Position numbers and translations under genes: made by a program
Assembly: GCA_029254395.1 (NCBI GenBank)
Contig: JAQWXQ010000099.1
Coordinates: forward strand, 1 to 35,558
Length of the DNA: 35,558 bases
Reading direction: 5' to 3'
From: SAR86 cluster bacterium
GTDB lineage: Bacteria; Pseudomonadota; Gammaproteobacteria; Magnimaribacterales; D2472
Shown: piece after piece, positions 16,479 through 25,593 of the stretch
How positions within the stretch are numbered: the stretch's first letter is position 1
Layout: each line of letters starts with the position of its first letter
The notes under the pieces: generated by a model
Databases searched by the model: none
What the model was told of the DNA's origin: nothing
What the model saw: only the letters and a program-made list of their open reading frames with translations

Positions 16479-17515
16479 ATAAATTTTTTACAATAATAAC
16501 CCTTTTCTTTTCAGCCAATAGCACTGCAAATTATTTAGATCATCCAGACGCAAATGATCTTGTGGAGGAGCTTGTCAACCTCCATAATTTTGAAAAAAGC
16601 TATGTTGAAGAAATAATTTCTAATGCCAAGAAAAAGCAAAAAATATTAGATGATATGTCTAGCCCGGCTGAATTTACTCTTACATGGGATAGATATAAAG
16701 CAATTTTTATTGAAAACAAGAGAATTCAGAATGGTAAAATTTTTATAGAAAAAAATCTTGCGACTCTAGAAAGAGCAGAGAATGATTTTGGTGTACCTAA
16801 AGAAATCATTACAGCGATTATTGGAGTTGAAACCAGATATGGAAAAATTCAAGGAAGCCATAGAGTGATAGATAGTCTTTTCACTTTAGGCCTCGATTAT
16901 CCAAGGCGCTCAAAGTTTTTTAGGAGTGAATTGATTAATTTTTTTCTTCTAACTAGAGAGAACAACCTAGATATTTTACAAATCAAAGGATCATATGCTG
17001 GTGCCATGGGCTACGGTCAGTTTATTTCATCAAGCTATAGATCTTATGCGATTGATTACGATGATGATGGTGTTGCTGACTTATTTGGCTCGGTTGATGA
17101 TGCAATTGGGAGCGTTGCAAATTATCTTGTTAAGAGAGGCGGTTGGAAGAGGGATGGTCAGATAATTCAGGAAGTAAAGCTAAACACACCAAGACTTACT
17201 TACACTCCAAACTCTGCTTCCAGTAAATTCATTCCTCTATTATTTTCTGAGGGAGAGGATATGCATTATATTGTTAAGAGCGGTGACACTTTATCAGATA
17301 TAGCCTTGCAAAATAATTTATCAACTAAGAGTCTTGCTAAGTTAAACAATTTAAAAAATGAAAATAAATTATTTGCAGGCCAAAAAATCTTAGTAAGAAA
17401 GAAAAAAGATTTATATTTCATCGGAGATGATAATTTTATTGCAATTACGAAATATAATATTAGCCACTTTTACGCAATGGCAGTATATTACTTATCAGAA
17501 GAGCTAAAAACATGA
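16475..17515 (+). CDS. mltB: MltB-type lytic murein transglycosylase with an embedded LysM domain
   Basis: Periplasmic enzyme that cleaves MurNAc-GlcNAc bonds with formation of 1,6-anhydroMurNAc. 346 aa with a short signal peptide (about 1-18) lacking a lipobox Cys, so it is probably soluble rather than a lipoprotein like E. coli MltB. Catalytic Glu119 lies in GVETRYGKIQGSHRVIDSL, followed by DYPRRSKFFRSEL and the substrate groove GSYAGAMGYGQFISSSYR (172-189). A typical LysM domain (YIVKSGDTLSDIALQNN..., about 264-309) sits before the last catalytic-fold segment, NFIAITKYNISHFYAMAVYYL (320-340), which corresponds to the E. coli NFYTITRYN...YAMAVWQL end. The LysM is therefore inside, not appended to, the MltB protein. 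rlpA, usually next, is absent; the stop overlaps dacA. Confidence 0.92.
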   Translation: MNKFFTIITLFFSANSTANYLDHPDANDLVEELVNLHNFEKSYVEEIISNAKKKQKILDDMSSPAEFTLTWDRYKAIFIENKRIQNGKIFIEKNLATLERAENDFGVPKEIITAIIGVETRYGKIQGSHRVIDSLFTLGLDYPRRSKFFRSELINFFLLTRENNLDILQIKGSYAGAMGYGQFISSSYRSYAIDYDDDGVADLFGSVDDAIGSVANYLVKRGGWKRDGQIIQEVKLNTPRLTYTPNSASSKFIPLLFSEGEDMHYIVKSGDTLSDIALQNNLSTKSLAKLNNLKNENKLFAGQKILVRKKKDLYFIGDDNFIAITKYNISHFYAMAVYYLSEELKT

Positions 17516-18672
17516 AAAAATTACTTTTAACATCAATAATACTATTTTCCTCAATAGCAGAGTCGCAAAGCTTTGTTCCAGACTCGCCACCTCTGAACGT
17601 AAAAAGCTATATATTGCTTGAGCCAAATACCGGAACTGTAATTGCTGAATTTAATTCTGAAAATCCAATTGAACCAGCAAGTATGACAAAAATCATGACT
17701 AGCTACGTTGTTGCCGATCAAATATCCAATGGTTTAATATCATTGGAGGATGATGTTTTGATTAGCGAGAAGGCATGGAAGATGCAAGGTTCAAAAACTT
17801 TCATTGAGGCTGGCAAAAGAGTCAAAGTATCAGACTTGCTTAAAGGAATAATGATCCAGTCAGGAAATGATGCTTCTGTAGCAATAGCTGAATATGCAGG
17901 AGGCACCGAAGAGGGCTTTGTGGACTTAATGAATGCTTACGCAGCATCACTTGGTATGAATAATACACTCTTCCAAAACGCAACCGGGCTGCCAAGCGAA
18001 AATCACTTTTCATCAGCGAAAGATTTAGCCAATTTAACATCAAACTATATTAATAAATTCCCAGAAGAATATGCTTTATATAAGCAAAAGCAATTCACAT
18101 TCAACAATATAAAACAGCTGAATAGAAATAAATTATTATGGCGCGATGAGTCAGCTGATGGTGTTAAAACAGGCCACACAGATGCAGCCGGTTACTGTTT
18201 GGTAGGGTCTGCAAAAAGGGGTGGAATGCGACTCATAACTGTTGTTGCTGGAAGCAGCTCAGATAAGGATAGATTTTCTGACACCCAGAGATTATTAGAG
18301 TATGGCTTCAGGTTTTTTGCAACTCAAAAAGTAATTTCCGCTGACCAGCAACTTAAAGAAATTGCAGTTTGGGGTGGCTTGGCTGATTCGTTGAAAATAG
18401 GAGTTATTGAAGATATTTCCTTAACATTACCGAGAACCTCTTTTAAAGATCTTCAAATAAACTACAAGCATAAAAATAATGTCCAAGCACCTATAAAAAA
18501 AGGAAAGCTTATTGGCTCACTGGAAATAGTAAGTGGTGATAAAGTAGTTTACGCAGAGGATTTAGTTGCATTGGAAAGCATTGATTCTAAAGGTTTTTTT
18601 GGAAGGGTATGGTCTAAGTTTGTTCTTTGGATAATGGGCCTTTTCGGATTAAATGATAATGGATCAAATTAA
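17512..18672 (+). CDS. dacA: D-alanyl-D-alanine carboxypeptidase (PBP5/6 family)
   Basis: Trims the terminal D-Ala from wall pentapeptides in the periplasm and so limits cross-linking. 386 aa with a signal peptide (about 1-19). Active-site motifs: S57-M-T-K60, S117-G-N119 and K219-T-G221. The C-terminal PBP5-type beta domain (about 280-365) is followed by an amphipathic, hydrophobic helix, FFGRVWSKFVLWIMGLFGL, that would dock the enzyme on the outer face of the inner membrane. Starts in an ATGA overlap with mltB and overlaps dat by 20 bp, so it is in the same operon as the elongasome. Could equally be called dacC; paralogues cannot be separated from one copy. Confidence 0.94.
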   Translation: MKKLLLTSIILFSSIAESQSFVPDSPPLNVKSYILLEPNTGTVIAEFNSENPIEPASMTKIMTSYVVADQISNGLISLEDDVLISEKAWKMQGSKTFIEAGKRVKVSDLLKGIMIQSGNDASVAIAEYAGGTEEGFVDLMNAYAASLGMNNTLFQNATGLPSENHFSSAKDLANLTSNYINKFPEEYALYKQKQFTFNNIKQLNRNKLLWRDESADGVKTGHTDAAGYCLVGSAKRGGMRLITVVAGSSSDKDRFSDTQRLLEYGFRFFATQKVISADQQLKEIAVWGGLADSLKIGVIEDISLTLPRTSFKDLQINYKHKNNVQAPIKKGKLIGSLEIVSGDKVVYAEDLVALESIDSKGFFGRVWSKFVLWIMGLFGLNDNGSN

Positions 18673-19489
18673 CGCCGTCTATCAGGGCAATTTCGATTCT
18701 TTAGATAATATTCAAGTTTCACCGCTCAGCAGAGCTTATACCTTCTCAGATAGCATATATGAAGTTATACCTTTTTTTAGAGGGGTTGCCATTGGCTATA
18801 ACGAACATCTTGCAAGACTTCAAAGAAGTGCAAATGCTATAGATATTGATGTAGACCAGTCTTTAGTTTCAAAAGAAGTATCACAACTCATTGAATCTTG
18901 TGACTATGAAAACGGATATGTTTACTATCAAGTATCTCGAGGGGTAGATCAAATTAGAAATCATATTTATAACAATAATATTGAGATTGAATATTTTGGG
19001 TATGTAAAAAATCATGGTTTTGAAGATCAAAAATTTAAAGTTCTAGTTTGCGATGATATAAGGTGGGGAAGATGTGATATTAAATCAACTTCTCTTCTTG
19101 CGAATACTATGATGATGAATCAAGCGCATCAAAAAGGCTGTAATGAAATTATTATGCATAAATTTGGATATATTACTGAGGCGGGAGCCTCAAATATTTT
19201 CTTTATTTATAAAGATAAGGTTTGTACGCCAAAGTTGAATAATAATATTCTTCCAGGCATAACAAGAAGCATGTCGATTGATATTTTTAAAAAAAATGGT
19301 ATTGGTGTTATAGAGGACGACTTCAGTATTGATATTTTATCTCAAGCTTCTAAAATTTGGCTGACTAGTTCAACCAAGGGGATGGCAGAGATATATGATA
19401 TTGACAACCTGAAACATTGTATTAGCAATGAGAATGCTCTTTTTAAAAAATGCAAACTAGCATTTAATAAATCTTTTTTTAACCTCTAG
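18653..19489 (+). CDS. dat: D-alanine/D-amino acid aminotransferase (class IV PLP)
   Basis: Probably interconverts D-alanine and 2-oxoglutarate with pyruvate and D-glutamate, supplying D-amino acids for peptidoglycan. 278 aa. Fold type IV marks: SPLSRAYTFSDSIYEV near the N-terminus (23-38), Arg53-Leu at the phosphate side, the Schiff-base Lys144 in RWGRCDIKSTSLLANT, and the EAGASNIFF strand (about 172-180) followed by LPGITRS. Branched-chain aminotransferase and aminodeoxychorismate lyase are related; the RWGRCDIK context favours D-amino acid aminotransferase. The first ATG is 18653; a second at 18659 (MDQINAV) may be the true start. Being in the mrdA-dacA run supports a wall role. Convergent and overlapping with holA by 11 bp. 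Confidence 0.85.
   Translation: MIMDQINAVYQGNFDSLDNIQVSPLSRAYTFSDSIYEVIPFFRGVAIGYNEHLARLQRSANAIDIDVDQSLVSKEVSQLIESCDYENGYVYYQVSRGVDQIRNHIYNNNIEIEYFGYVKNHGFEDQKFKVLVCDDIRWGRCDIKSTSLLANTMMMNQAHQKGCNEIIMHKFGYITEAGASNIFFIYKDKVCTPKLNNNILPGITRSMSIDIFKKNGIGVIEDDFSIDILSQASKIWLTSSTKGMAEIYDIDNLKHCISNENALFKKCKLAFNKSFFNL
19448..19465. terminator. Candidate bidirectional terminator between dat and holA
   Basis: Stem AAATGC (19448-19453) / GCATTT (19460-19465) with a six-base loop, inside the 3' end of dat. On the minus strand (holA) the stem runs straight on into three more T, a six-T run in all; on the plus strand a seven-T run begins eight bases after the stem. The stem is short and AT-rich, so strength is doubtful. 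Confidence 0.4.
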
Positions 19490-20459
19490 CCAACTCCATA
19501 ATCAAATCATTTAGTCTTTCCCAAAAATTTGCTTTATTGATTCCCTTATTTGATAGATCTAGTTGAAATACTTTTCTTTGAAATCCAATCATATCCTTGA
19601 GTTCAAATTTAGACATTAGAGCTCTATAGTCACCAACTTTGTTATTCCACACACCTAATTTAATTAGGGCAGCATCAGGTCTTGATGACTGCATTGCAGA
19701 TGTTGCATTATTAATAATTTTACCTACTACCCAAACCAATAGCGCTGCATAATGGCTCTCAAGCTCTTTAATTGAGTTTACTATTCTAATTGCGCCTTTC
19801 ACATCACCTTTTATAATCCTATCCTCTAATTCAAATGGCATAAATTCAGCCTGATCTTTCATGGAACTATTGCTGCAGCTATTTTCGGGAGAGCTCATTA
19901 ATTTAAGCAGCTTTATTTCATTTTGCTGAGCAACAAGATTGCCAGAGCTCAGTGCAGAAATCTTATTTACAAGTTCTGATTTTTTTGAGCTTTCTATAAA
20001 ACTAAGTTGTTGTTTTAACCAAATTTTTTCTTCAAAGGATTTAAGTTTTTTAGATTCAATAATAAGAGCAATTTCATCTAATTTTTTAACCCATTTTAAA
20101 GAGTTGCTGACCTTATCAACATGTGAGTCAATAATGATAGCAATATCATCTCTTGTCTTTAAATGGTTCATATCTACTATTGATTGTATTGACTCAGGTA
20201 TTTTCCCTTTAGTATGTGATATTTCTATTATTATTTTTGATGCAAAGAGTGACCCTCCAACATTTTCAGCAATAACTTTATCTAAGCGGTCAATTTCTTT
20301 ATCTTGAACCATTTTTTTTTCAACAAAGCCTTTGTCAGCAAGATAGACTTTTATATCGTCTTTAGCATTATTTTTTAGAACTATCTCAGGCCCGAAGAGA
20401 AAAAATATATTAAGCCCTTTGTTAATATATTTTTGATATGAAAGGCCGTCACATTTCAA
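19479..20459 (-). CDS. holA: DNA polymerase III delta subunit
   Basis: Clamp-loader delta subunit that opens the beta sliding clamp. 326 aa (E. coli 343). The sequence is divergent, but the N-terminal pattern INKGLNIFFLFGPEIVLKNNAKDDIKVYL is the usual delta opening, followed by GGSLFASKIIIEISHTKGK (about 68-86) and a helical C-terminal collar region. Position directly after lptE and leuS, the same order as E. coli, makes the call safe. Starts 11 bp inside the lptE 3' end. It is the last gene of the minus-strand run. nadD, which follows holA in E. coli, is not here. Confidence 0.88.
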   Translation of the reverse strand: MKCDGLSYQKYINKGLNIFFLFGPEIVLKNNAKDDIKVYLADKGFVEKKMVQDKEIDRLDKVIAENVGGSLFASKIIIEISHTKGKIPESIQSIVDMNHLKTRDDIAIIIDSHVDKVSNSLKWVKKLDEIALIIESKKLKSFEEKIWLKQQLSFIESSKKSELVNKISALSSGNLVAQQNEIKLLKLMSSPENSCSNSSMKDQAEFMPFELEDRIIKGDVKGAIRIVNSIKELESHYAALLVWVVGKIINNATSAMQSSRPDAALIKLGVWNNKVGDYRALMSKFELKDMIGFQRKVFQLDLSNKGINKANFWERLNDLIMELARG

Positions 20460-20910
20460 TTAAATTTACCTCAAGCATTATTTGCTCAATCAAACTGTCT
20501 TCCATTTGATCCTTTAGCAGCTTTACTGCCTCGTTTTGTGAAAAAGGATTTAGTTCATTTGTCTTATATCTTTTTATTGTCACAAAATTTTTAGTTTTAA
20601 TAATGCCATTTTCTGAACTTATTGAAACATCTATACTAAGCTTTAGCTCACCCTCAAGAGACCTGATTGCGACTCCTCCAAATACTTCATATTTTTTAAA
20701 ATCATAGCTGCTTACAGATACTTCCAATTTACTAGATTCCTCATGATTAGGTATAGCAAGCAGTTTTGCTTTAAAGTCCTTTGGCAAATCTTGAGAAATA
20801 TTGTAATTTATTTTTATATTTGTCTTTTGAAGCGGCATATAGCCACATCCATATATGATTATTAATAATAGTGGAAAAATGAATATGTATTTTTGTTTTG
20901 AAAACATCAT
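20449..20910 (-). CDS. lptE: LPS-assembly lipoprotein LptE
   Basis: Outer-membrane lipoprotein that plugs the LptD barrel and helps insert lipopolysaccharide. 153 aa (E. coli 193, so short). The signal peptide ends in a lipobox (IIYGC, Cys22), and CGYMPL corresponds to the CGFxL start of mature LptE. The rest is low in conservation but has the alternating beta/helix pattern and a SYDFKKYEVFGGVAIRS segment. The identification rests on the lipobox, size and the leuS-lptE-holA order. Two adjacent ATGs (20910 and 20907). Eight bp after leuS and overlapping holA. Confidence 0.85.
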   Translation of the reverse strand: MMFSKQKYIFIFPLLLIIIYGCGYMPLQKTNIKINYNISQDLPKDFKAKLLAIPNHEESSKLEVSVSSYDFKKYEVFGGVAIRSLEGELKLSIDVSISSENGIIKTKNFVTIKRYKTNELNPFSQNEAVKLLKDQMEDSLIEQIMLEVNLIEM

Positions 20911-20918
20911 TAGATATT

Positions 20919-23324
20919 CTATATCACAAAATTAATAATTTTCTCTTTGATATAAATAACTTTTCTTATAGTTTGATTTTCTAAATTAGCTTTAATATTT
21001 TCAACCTCTTTTGCAGCACTTTCAACTTCTTCTTGTGATAAATTTTTGTCAATTTCAATCCTGCCTCTAACTTTTCCGTTGACTTGAATTACAAGTTGAA
21101 AGCTTTCCGCCTCCATAAGAGTCCTATCTGGAGCAGGCCAAGAAGTATCAATATTCCCAAGCATGCCAACTGTAAAATTATTCCATAAAAACTCTGAAAG
21201 ATGCGGTGCTATTGGATGAATTGCTTTGAGGATAAATATAATTGTCTCATTTAAGCAAAATATTTCAGATTCACTTGCCTGATCTCCCTTAAATGATTCA
21301 GGTATTGAATTAAAAAGTTCCATAATAGCCGCAATTGCAGTATTGAATGAATGCCTATTTTCGTAGTCATTCATAATTTTATTTAATGAAAAATGCGCCT
21401 TCCTTCTTAAATTTTTCTCATCTTTATTCAAGGTCTGGGGCTCATTAATTAACTCATATTTTCGACCATTAACCAAGTACCACAATTTTTTAAGAAATCT
21501 TGATGAGCCTTCCACCGAGGCTTCAGACCATTCTAGGCTTTGCTCTGGTGGGGAAGTGAACATCATATAGAGCCTCACAGTGTCTGCCCCATATTTGTCG
21601 ATGTATGATTGAGGATCAACTGTATTTCCTTTAGATTTTGACATCTTGGCACCATCTTTTAAGACCATGCCTTGAGTTAATAACTTTTTAAATGGCTCAT
21701 CACCATCGACAAGACCAAGATCTCTTAGGGCCTTGTGAAGGAATCTTGAATAAAGCAAATGAAGAATTGCATGTTCAATACCTCCAATATACAAATCAAC
21801 AGGTAGCCAGTAATTTGAGTTTTTATCGAATACCTCATCATCATTGTCAGCAGAAGGAAACCTTGCGTAATACCATGAGGAATCCATAAATGTATCAAAG
21901 GTATCTGTCTCTCTTTTATATCCTATTTTAGAGTTAATAAAATCATCATTTTGGCTCAGTGGAATTGGTCCCGATCCTTCAGGAAGTTTTGGAAGTTCAA
22001 CAGGTAGCTCACTTTCATCCACAAGAGATGGAGCACCATCTTTATATAAAACTGGTATAGGACATCCCCAGTACCTTTGCCTACTTACACCCCAATCTCT
22101 GAGTCTAAATTGAACTAAACCCTCTCCAAGATCACTGCTTTTAAGCTCTTCAATAATTTTTGAAATAGCTTCTTCTGATTCAAGACCATCATAATTTGCT
22201 GAGTTAAGAAGTTTTCCTTTCTGTAGTATAGGCAGCTCGCTAGCTTCGCCACTTATAACCTGTTTAATATCCAAATTATATTTGGAAGCAAATTCAAAGT
22301 CTCTTTGATCATGCCCAGGAACACCCATCACAACCCCAGTACCATAATCAAGAAGAACAAAATTACCTATCCACAGTGGTATTTTATTTCCTGTTAACGG
22401 GTGTATTACATTTAAACCTGTTTTAATGCCAAGCTTTTCTGCCTTTGCCATATCTGCTTCTGCAGCTTTAACTTCCTTACATTTAATCAAGAAGTCATTT
22501 ACATCTGAATTATTTTTACCTAGCTCAATAGCAATTTTGTGTTGCGGCGAGATTGCTAGGAAGCTTGCGCCAAATATAGTATCAGGTCTTGTAGAAAATA
22601 TAGTTAGATATTCATCAGAGTTTTCAATCTTAAACTTTATATGTGCTCCATTAGATTTACCAATCCAATTTCTCTGCATAGTTTTTACATTTTCTGGCCA
22701 GTCAAGTCCATCCAAGGAATCTAATAATTCATCTGCATAGTCTGTTATTTTGATGAACCATTGATCAATTTCTTTAATCTCAACTTGAGCACCTGATCTC
22801 CAACCTTTGCCATCTATAACCTGTTCATTTGCAAGAACGGTCTCATCTACTGGATCCCAGTTTACAAAAGATTTCTTTTTATAGACGAGCCCTTTTTCGT
22901 GAAATTTCTTAAAAAGAAGTTGTTCCCACTTATAGTATGTAGGCTCGCAAGTTCTTAATTCCTTAGACCAATCATACCCAAGACCAAGAGAATTCAATTG
23001 ACCTTTCATATATTCAATATTCTGCTTAGTCCATTCTGAAGGGCTTACTTTATTTGCTATTGCAGCATTTTCGGCTGGCAACCCAAATGCGTCCCATCCC
23101 ATCGGTTGAAATACATTAAATCCCTGCATTTTTTTATACCTAGATATAACATCGCCAATTGTATAGTTCCTAACATGACCCATATGCAATTTGCCAGAAG
23201 GGTAAGGAAACATTGATAAACAATAAAATTTCTCTCTATCGTCTGGAACAGATTTAAAACGCTCTTCATCTTTCCATATCTTTTGGATAGACCTTTCAAT
23301 TTTAGATGGATTGTATTCACTCAT
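20919..23324 (-). CDS. leuS: Leucyl-tRNA synthetase
   Basis: Charges tRNA-Leu in the cytosol. With the ATG at 23324 the protein is 801 aa and begins [17 protein letters not shown], as in the family; the frame stays open 69 bp further upstream to 23393, but that stretch would add a non-homologous 23-residue leader lying inside accC. Class I motifs: [16 protein letters not shown] (HIGH) near the N-terminus and [14 protein letters not shown] (KMSKS). The CP1 editing domain is present, with the threonine-rich [13 protein letters not shown]. The C-terminal [12 protein letters not shown] is the usual tRNA-binding end. Overlaps the accC stop by eight bases, so it is part of the acc run. Confidence 0.97.
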   Translation of the reverse strand: MSEYNPSKIERSIQKIWKDEERFKSVPDDREKFYCLSMFPYPSGKLHMGHVRNYTIGDVISRYKKMQGFNVFQPMGWDAFGLPAENAAIANKVSPSEWTKQNIEYMKGQLNSLGLGYDWSKELRTCEPTYYKWEQLLFKKFHEKGLVYKKKSFVNWDPVDETVLANEQVIDGKGWRSGAQVEIKEIDQWFIKITDYADELLDSLDGLDWPENVKTMQRNWIGKSNGAHIKFKIENSDEYLTIFSTRPDTIFGASFLAISPQHKIAIELGKNNSDVNDFLIKCKEVKAAEADMAKAEKLGIKTGLNVIHPLTGNKIPLWIGNFVLLDYGTGVVMGVPGHDQRDFEFASKYNLDIKQVISGEASELPILQKGKLLNSANYDGLESEEAISKIIEELKSSDLGEGLVQFRLRDWGVSRQRYWGCPIPVLYKDGAPSLVDESELPVELPKLPEGSGPIPLSQNDDFINSKIGYKRETDTFDTFMDSSWYYARFPSADNDDEVFDKNSNYWLPVDLYIGGIEHAILHLLYSRFLHKALRDLGLVDGDEPFKKLLTQGMVLKDGAKMSKSKGNTVDPQSYIDKYGADTVRLYMMFTSPPEQSLEWSEASVEGSSRFLKKLWYLVNGRKYELINEPQTLNKDEKNLRRKAHFSLNKIMNDYENRHSFNTAIAAIMELFNSIPESFKGDQASESEIFCLNETIIFILKAIHPIAPHLSEFLWNNFTVGMLGNIDTSWPAPDRTLMEAESFQLVIQVNGKVRGRIEIDKNLSQEEVESAAKEVENIKANLENQTIRKVIYIKEKIINFVI

Positions 23325-24669
23325 AGTTATTGGGCAAAAACTCTCTTTCAAGATAATTAATAGTGTGTTTATTTTCCTTAAAAGTTTCATCATTTAGCAC
23401 GTCTTGATGAAGAGAGTGATTTGTTTTTATTCCTTGAACAAAGAATTCATCAAGTGCACTCAACATTCTTTTTATTGCAGACTCTCTAGTATTTGCAAGC
23501 GTTATTATTTTTGACAATAGTGAGTCATAGTATGGAGGCACTCTATATCCTCCATAAATGTGTGAATCGTACCTAATACCAAATCCACCAGGTGTATGCA
23601 TCTTAGTAATCAATCCAGGAGATGGTTGGAAAGTTCTTGGATCTTCAGCATTTATCCTGCACTCAATAGCATGCCCTTTAAAATTTATTTCACTTTGGTC
23701 TAACTCAATCTCCATTCCTAAAGCTATTCTTAATTGTGCTTTAACAAGATCATACCCTGTTATCATTTCTGTAACTGGATGTTCTACTTGAATGCGGGTA
23801 TTCATTTCAATAAAGTAAAATTCCTCATTTTCATAAAGAAACTCTATAGTCCCAACTCCTTCGTATTTAATTTCTTTGCATAGCTCTACACAAGCATTAA
23901 GTGTTTGTTGAAGGGACTTCTCATTTACATCAAGCGCCGGAGCTTCTTCAATAATTTTTTGATGCTTCCTCTGCATACTGCAATCTCTTGTGCCTAAATG
24001 TATTGCCTCACCCATTCCATCACCAACAATTTGAACCTCAACATGCCTCGGGTTTTCAATAAATTTCTCTAGGTACACAGTCCCATTGCCAAATGCATTA
24101 AGCGCCTCTTGAATAGTGACCTCCAGAGAATTAAACAATTCAGATTCATCTCTCACCATCCTCATTCCTCTTCCACCACCACCCGCTGTGGCTTTGATCA
24201 TGATTGGATATCCTATTCGATTAACGATTTTTGATAGCTCTGATTTATCGTCAGGCAGATCGCCTTTATACCCAGGAACAATTTGAATCCCTGATTTTTC
24301 AGCCAGTGTCTTAGCGGTAATCTTGTCTCCCATTTTTCTTATAATGTCTGAACTTGGGCCAATAAATTTAAAGCCACTCTTTTCACACATTTCTGCAAAA
24401 TTAGGATCTTCTGCAAGGAACCCGTATCCTGGATATATAGCATTTGCCTCAGTTAATTCAGCCGCAGACAGGATAGACGCAACATTTAAATAACTTAATG
24501 TTGGGGAGGCTGGGCCGATACAAACAGTCTCATCTGCAAATTTTAAATGCTTTAGATCCTTATCAGCATTTGAGTAAACTGCAACGGTTTGTAAGCCCAA
24601 TTCTTTACATGCCCTCATGGCACGCAGGGCTATCTCTCCTCTATTAGCAATGAGAATTTTATAAGACAT
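23317..24669 (-). CDS. accC: Acetyl-CoA carboxylase, biotin carboxylase subunit
   Basis: ATP-dependently carboxylates the biotin on AccB, the first half-reaction of malonyl-CoA formation. 450 aa, E. coli 449. N-terminal domain [23 protein letters not shown]-grasp domain with the glycine-rich [14 protein letters not shown] (about 159-172); catalytic region [27 protein letters not shown] (about 228-244) and [26 protein letters not shown] (about 274-299). Starts 1 bp after the accB stop and overlaps leuS by eight bases. In E. coli relatives prmA commonly follows accC; here leuS does. Confidence 0.98.
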   Translation of the reverse strand: MSYKILIANRGEIALRAMRACKELGLQTVAVYSNADKDLKHLKFADETVCIGPASPTLSYLNVASILSAAELTEANAIYPGYGFLAEDPNFAEMCEKSGFKFIGPSSDIIRKMGDKITAKTLAEKSGIQIVPGYKGDLPDDKSELSKIVNRIGYPIMIKATAGGGGRGMRMVRDESELFNSLEVTIQEALNAFGNGTVYLEKFIENPRHVEVQIVGDGMGEAIHLGTRDCSMQRKHQKIIEEAPALDVNEKSLQQTLNACVELCKEIKYEGVGTIEFLYENEEFYFIEMNTRIQVEHPVTEMITGYDLVKAQLRIALGMEIELDQSEINFKGHAIECRINAEDPRTFQPSPGLITKMHTPGGFGIRYDSHIYGGYRVPPYYDSLLSKIITLANTRESAIKRMLSALDEFFVQGIKTNHSLHQDVLNDETFKENKHTINYLEREFLPNNYE

Positions 24670-24670
24670 T

Positions 24671-25111
24671 TTATTCTATTGTTATTATGTGTTGATCAAA
24701 CTCAATTGGGTCGCCATCTTCAGCATTTATAGCAGTTATTTTGCCACTATATTCAGATTTAATTTCATTCATCATTTTCATAGCTTCAACAATGCACAAA
24801 ACGTCACCCACCTCTACTGAATCACCAACTTTTATGAATGGATCTTTGTCAGGTCCAGGCCTCCTATAAAAAGTTCCAACTATAGGTGACTTCACTGCGA
24901 GGCCAGTTACAGTTTCCGCTTGGTGAGCTTGTTGTTGAGGTGCGACTTGAACATCTGCAATGGTTTGGTTGCTTATAGGAGTAGCTGCTACAAATTGTGA
25001 GGCTCCACCTCTTGTAATCCTAACAGACTCATCTCCTTGGCCTACCTCTATTTCAGTGAGATCTGATTCTTGCAGCATCTCTATTAGTTTTTTTATTTTT
25101 CTTATATCCAT
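24671..25111 (-). CDS. accB: Biotin carboxyl carrier protein
   Basis: Carries the biotin of acetyl-CoA carboxylase. 146 aa. The N-terminal MDIRKIKKLIEMLQESDLTEIEV is the conserved BCCP start. A Gln/Ala-rich linker (about 45-68) joins a biotinyl domain with SPIVGTFYRRPGP and the biotinylation motif EAMKMMNEI, Lys112. Sits five bp after aroQ and one bp before accC, the usual aroQ-accB-accC order. Confidence 0.98.
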   Translation of the reverse strand: MDIRKIKKLIEMLQESDLTEIEVGQGDESVRITRGGASQFVAATPISNQTIADVQVAPQQQAHQAETVTGLAVKSPIVGTFYRRPGPDKDPFIKVGDSVEVGDVLCIVEAMKMMNEIKSEYSGKITAINAEDGDPIEFDQHIITIE

Positions 25112-25116
25112 AATTA

Positions 25117-25551
25117 TTACTTAAATTTTAAAATTGCATCAAGGAGTGCATATTCATACCCAGCAGCCCCAAGCCCACATATTACACCAGTTGCTTTGTC
25201 CGAGAAATACGAATGATGCCTAAATTCTTCCCTAGAAAATATATTTGAAATATGCACTTCATAAAAAGGAATGCCTACAGCAAGCAGAGCATCTCTTATT
25301 GCAATACTTGTATGCGTAAAAGCTCCTGGGTTTATAATGATCGAATCAATACTTCCATCAATATATTTTTGTATTTCATCAACTATCTCATGCTCAGCGT
25401 TACTTTGAAAAAAACTAATTTCACTACTGTGCATTTGAGCTAGGTCAGCAAGGTTATTTTCAATTTTATCAAGATCAATATCACCGTAGTGATTATTTTC
25501 TCTTTTACCGAGAAGATTTAAATTTGGCCCATTAACAACTAATATTTTCAT
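25117..25551 (-). CDS. aroQ: 3-Dehydroquinate dehydratase, type II
   Basis: Dehydrates 3-dehydroquinate to 3-dehydroshikimate, shikimate pathway, as a dodecamer in the cytosol. 144 aa, normal for type II. The start [21 protein letters not shown] holds the lid Arg and the catalytic Tyr; [17 protein letters not shown] carries the substrate-binding Asn and Thr; [20 protein letters not shown] contains the catalytic His region. Five bp before accB. The neighbouring gene upstream encodes only the N-terminal domain of DsbD, in the slot that dsbD holds in dsbD-aroQ-accB clusters of other gammaproteobacteria. Confidence 0.97.
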   Translation of the reverse strand: MKILVVNGPNLNLLGKRENNHYGDIDLDKIENNLADLAQMHSSEISFFQSNAEHEIVDEIQKYIDGSIDSIIINPGAFTHTSIAIRDALLAVGIPFYEVHISNIFSREEFRHHSYFSDKATGVICGLGAAGYEYALLDAILKFK

Positions 25552-25559
25552 ATTTTTAG

Positions 25560-25589
25560 ATTTTAACAGATTTTAAAATAATTTTTCAA
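25560..25589 (-). promoter_or_regulatory. Candidate promoter for aroQ-accB-accC-leuS
   Basis: Minus strand TTGAAA (25589-25584, five of six consensus), 18 bp spacer, TAAAAT (25565-25560, five of six), then eight bases to the aroQ ATG. It would let the acc genes be transcribed apart from the DsbD-domain gene, from a nearly leaderless message. A nine-base tandem repeat, AGATTTTAA, overlaps the -10. Confidence 0.4.
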
Positions 25590-25593
25590 GAAC

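Noticed and set aside
19939-20307. 122-codon open frame antisense to holA
   Set aside because: Serine- and isoleucine-rich composition is typical of a reverse-strand shadow in AT-rich DNA; holA identity is supported by synteny.
23325-23393. Upstream extension of leuS by 23 residues
   Set aside because: The extension lies inside accC, does not resemble leucyl-tRNA synthetases, and the ATG at 23324 gives the usual [10 protein letters not shown] start in an accC overlap typical of this genome.
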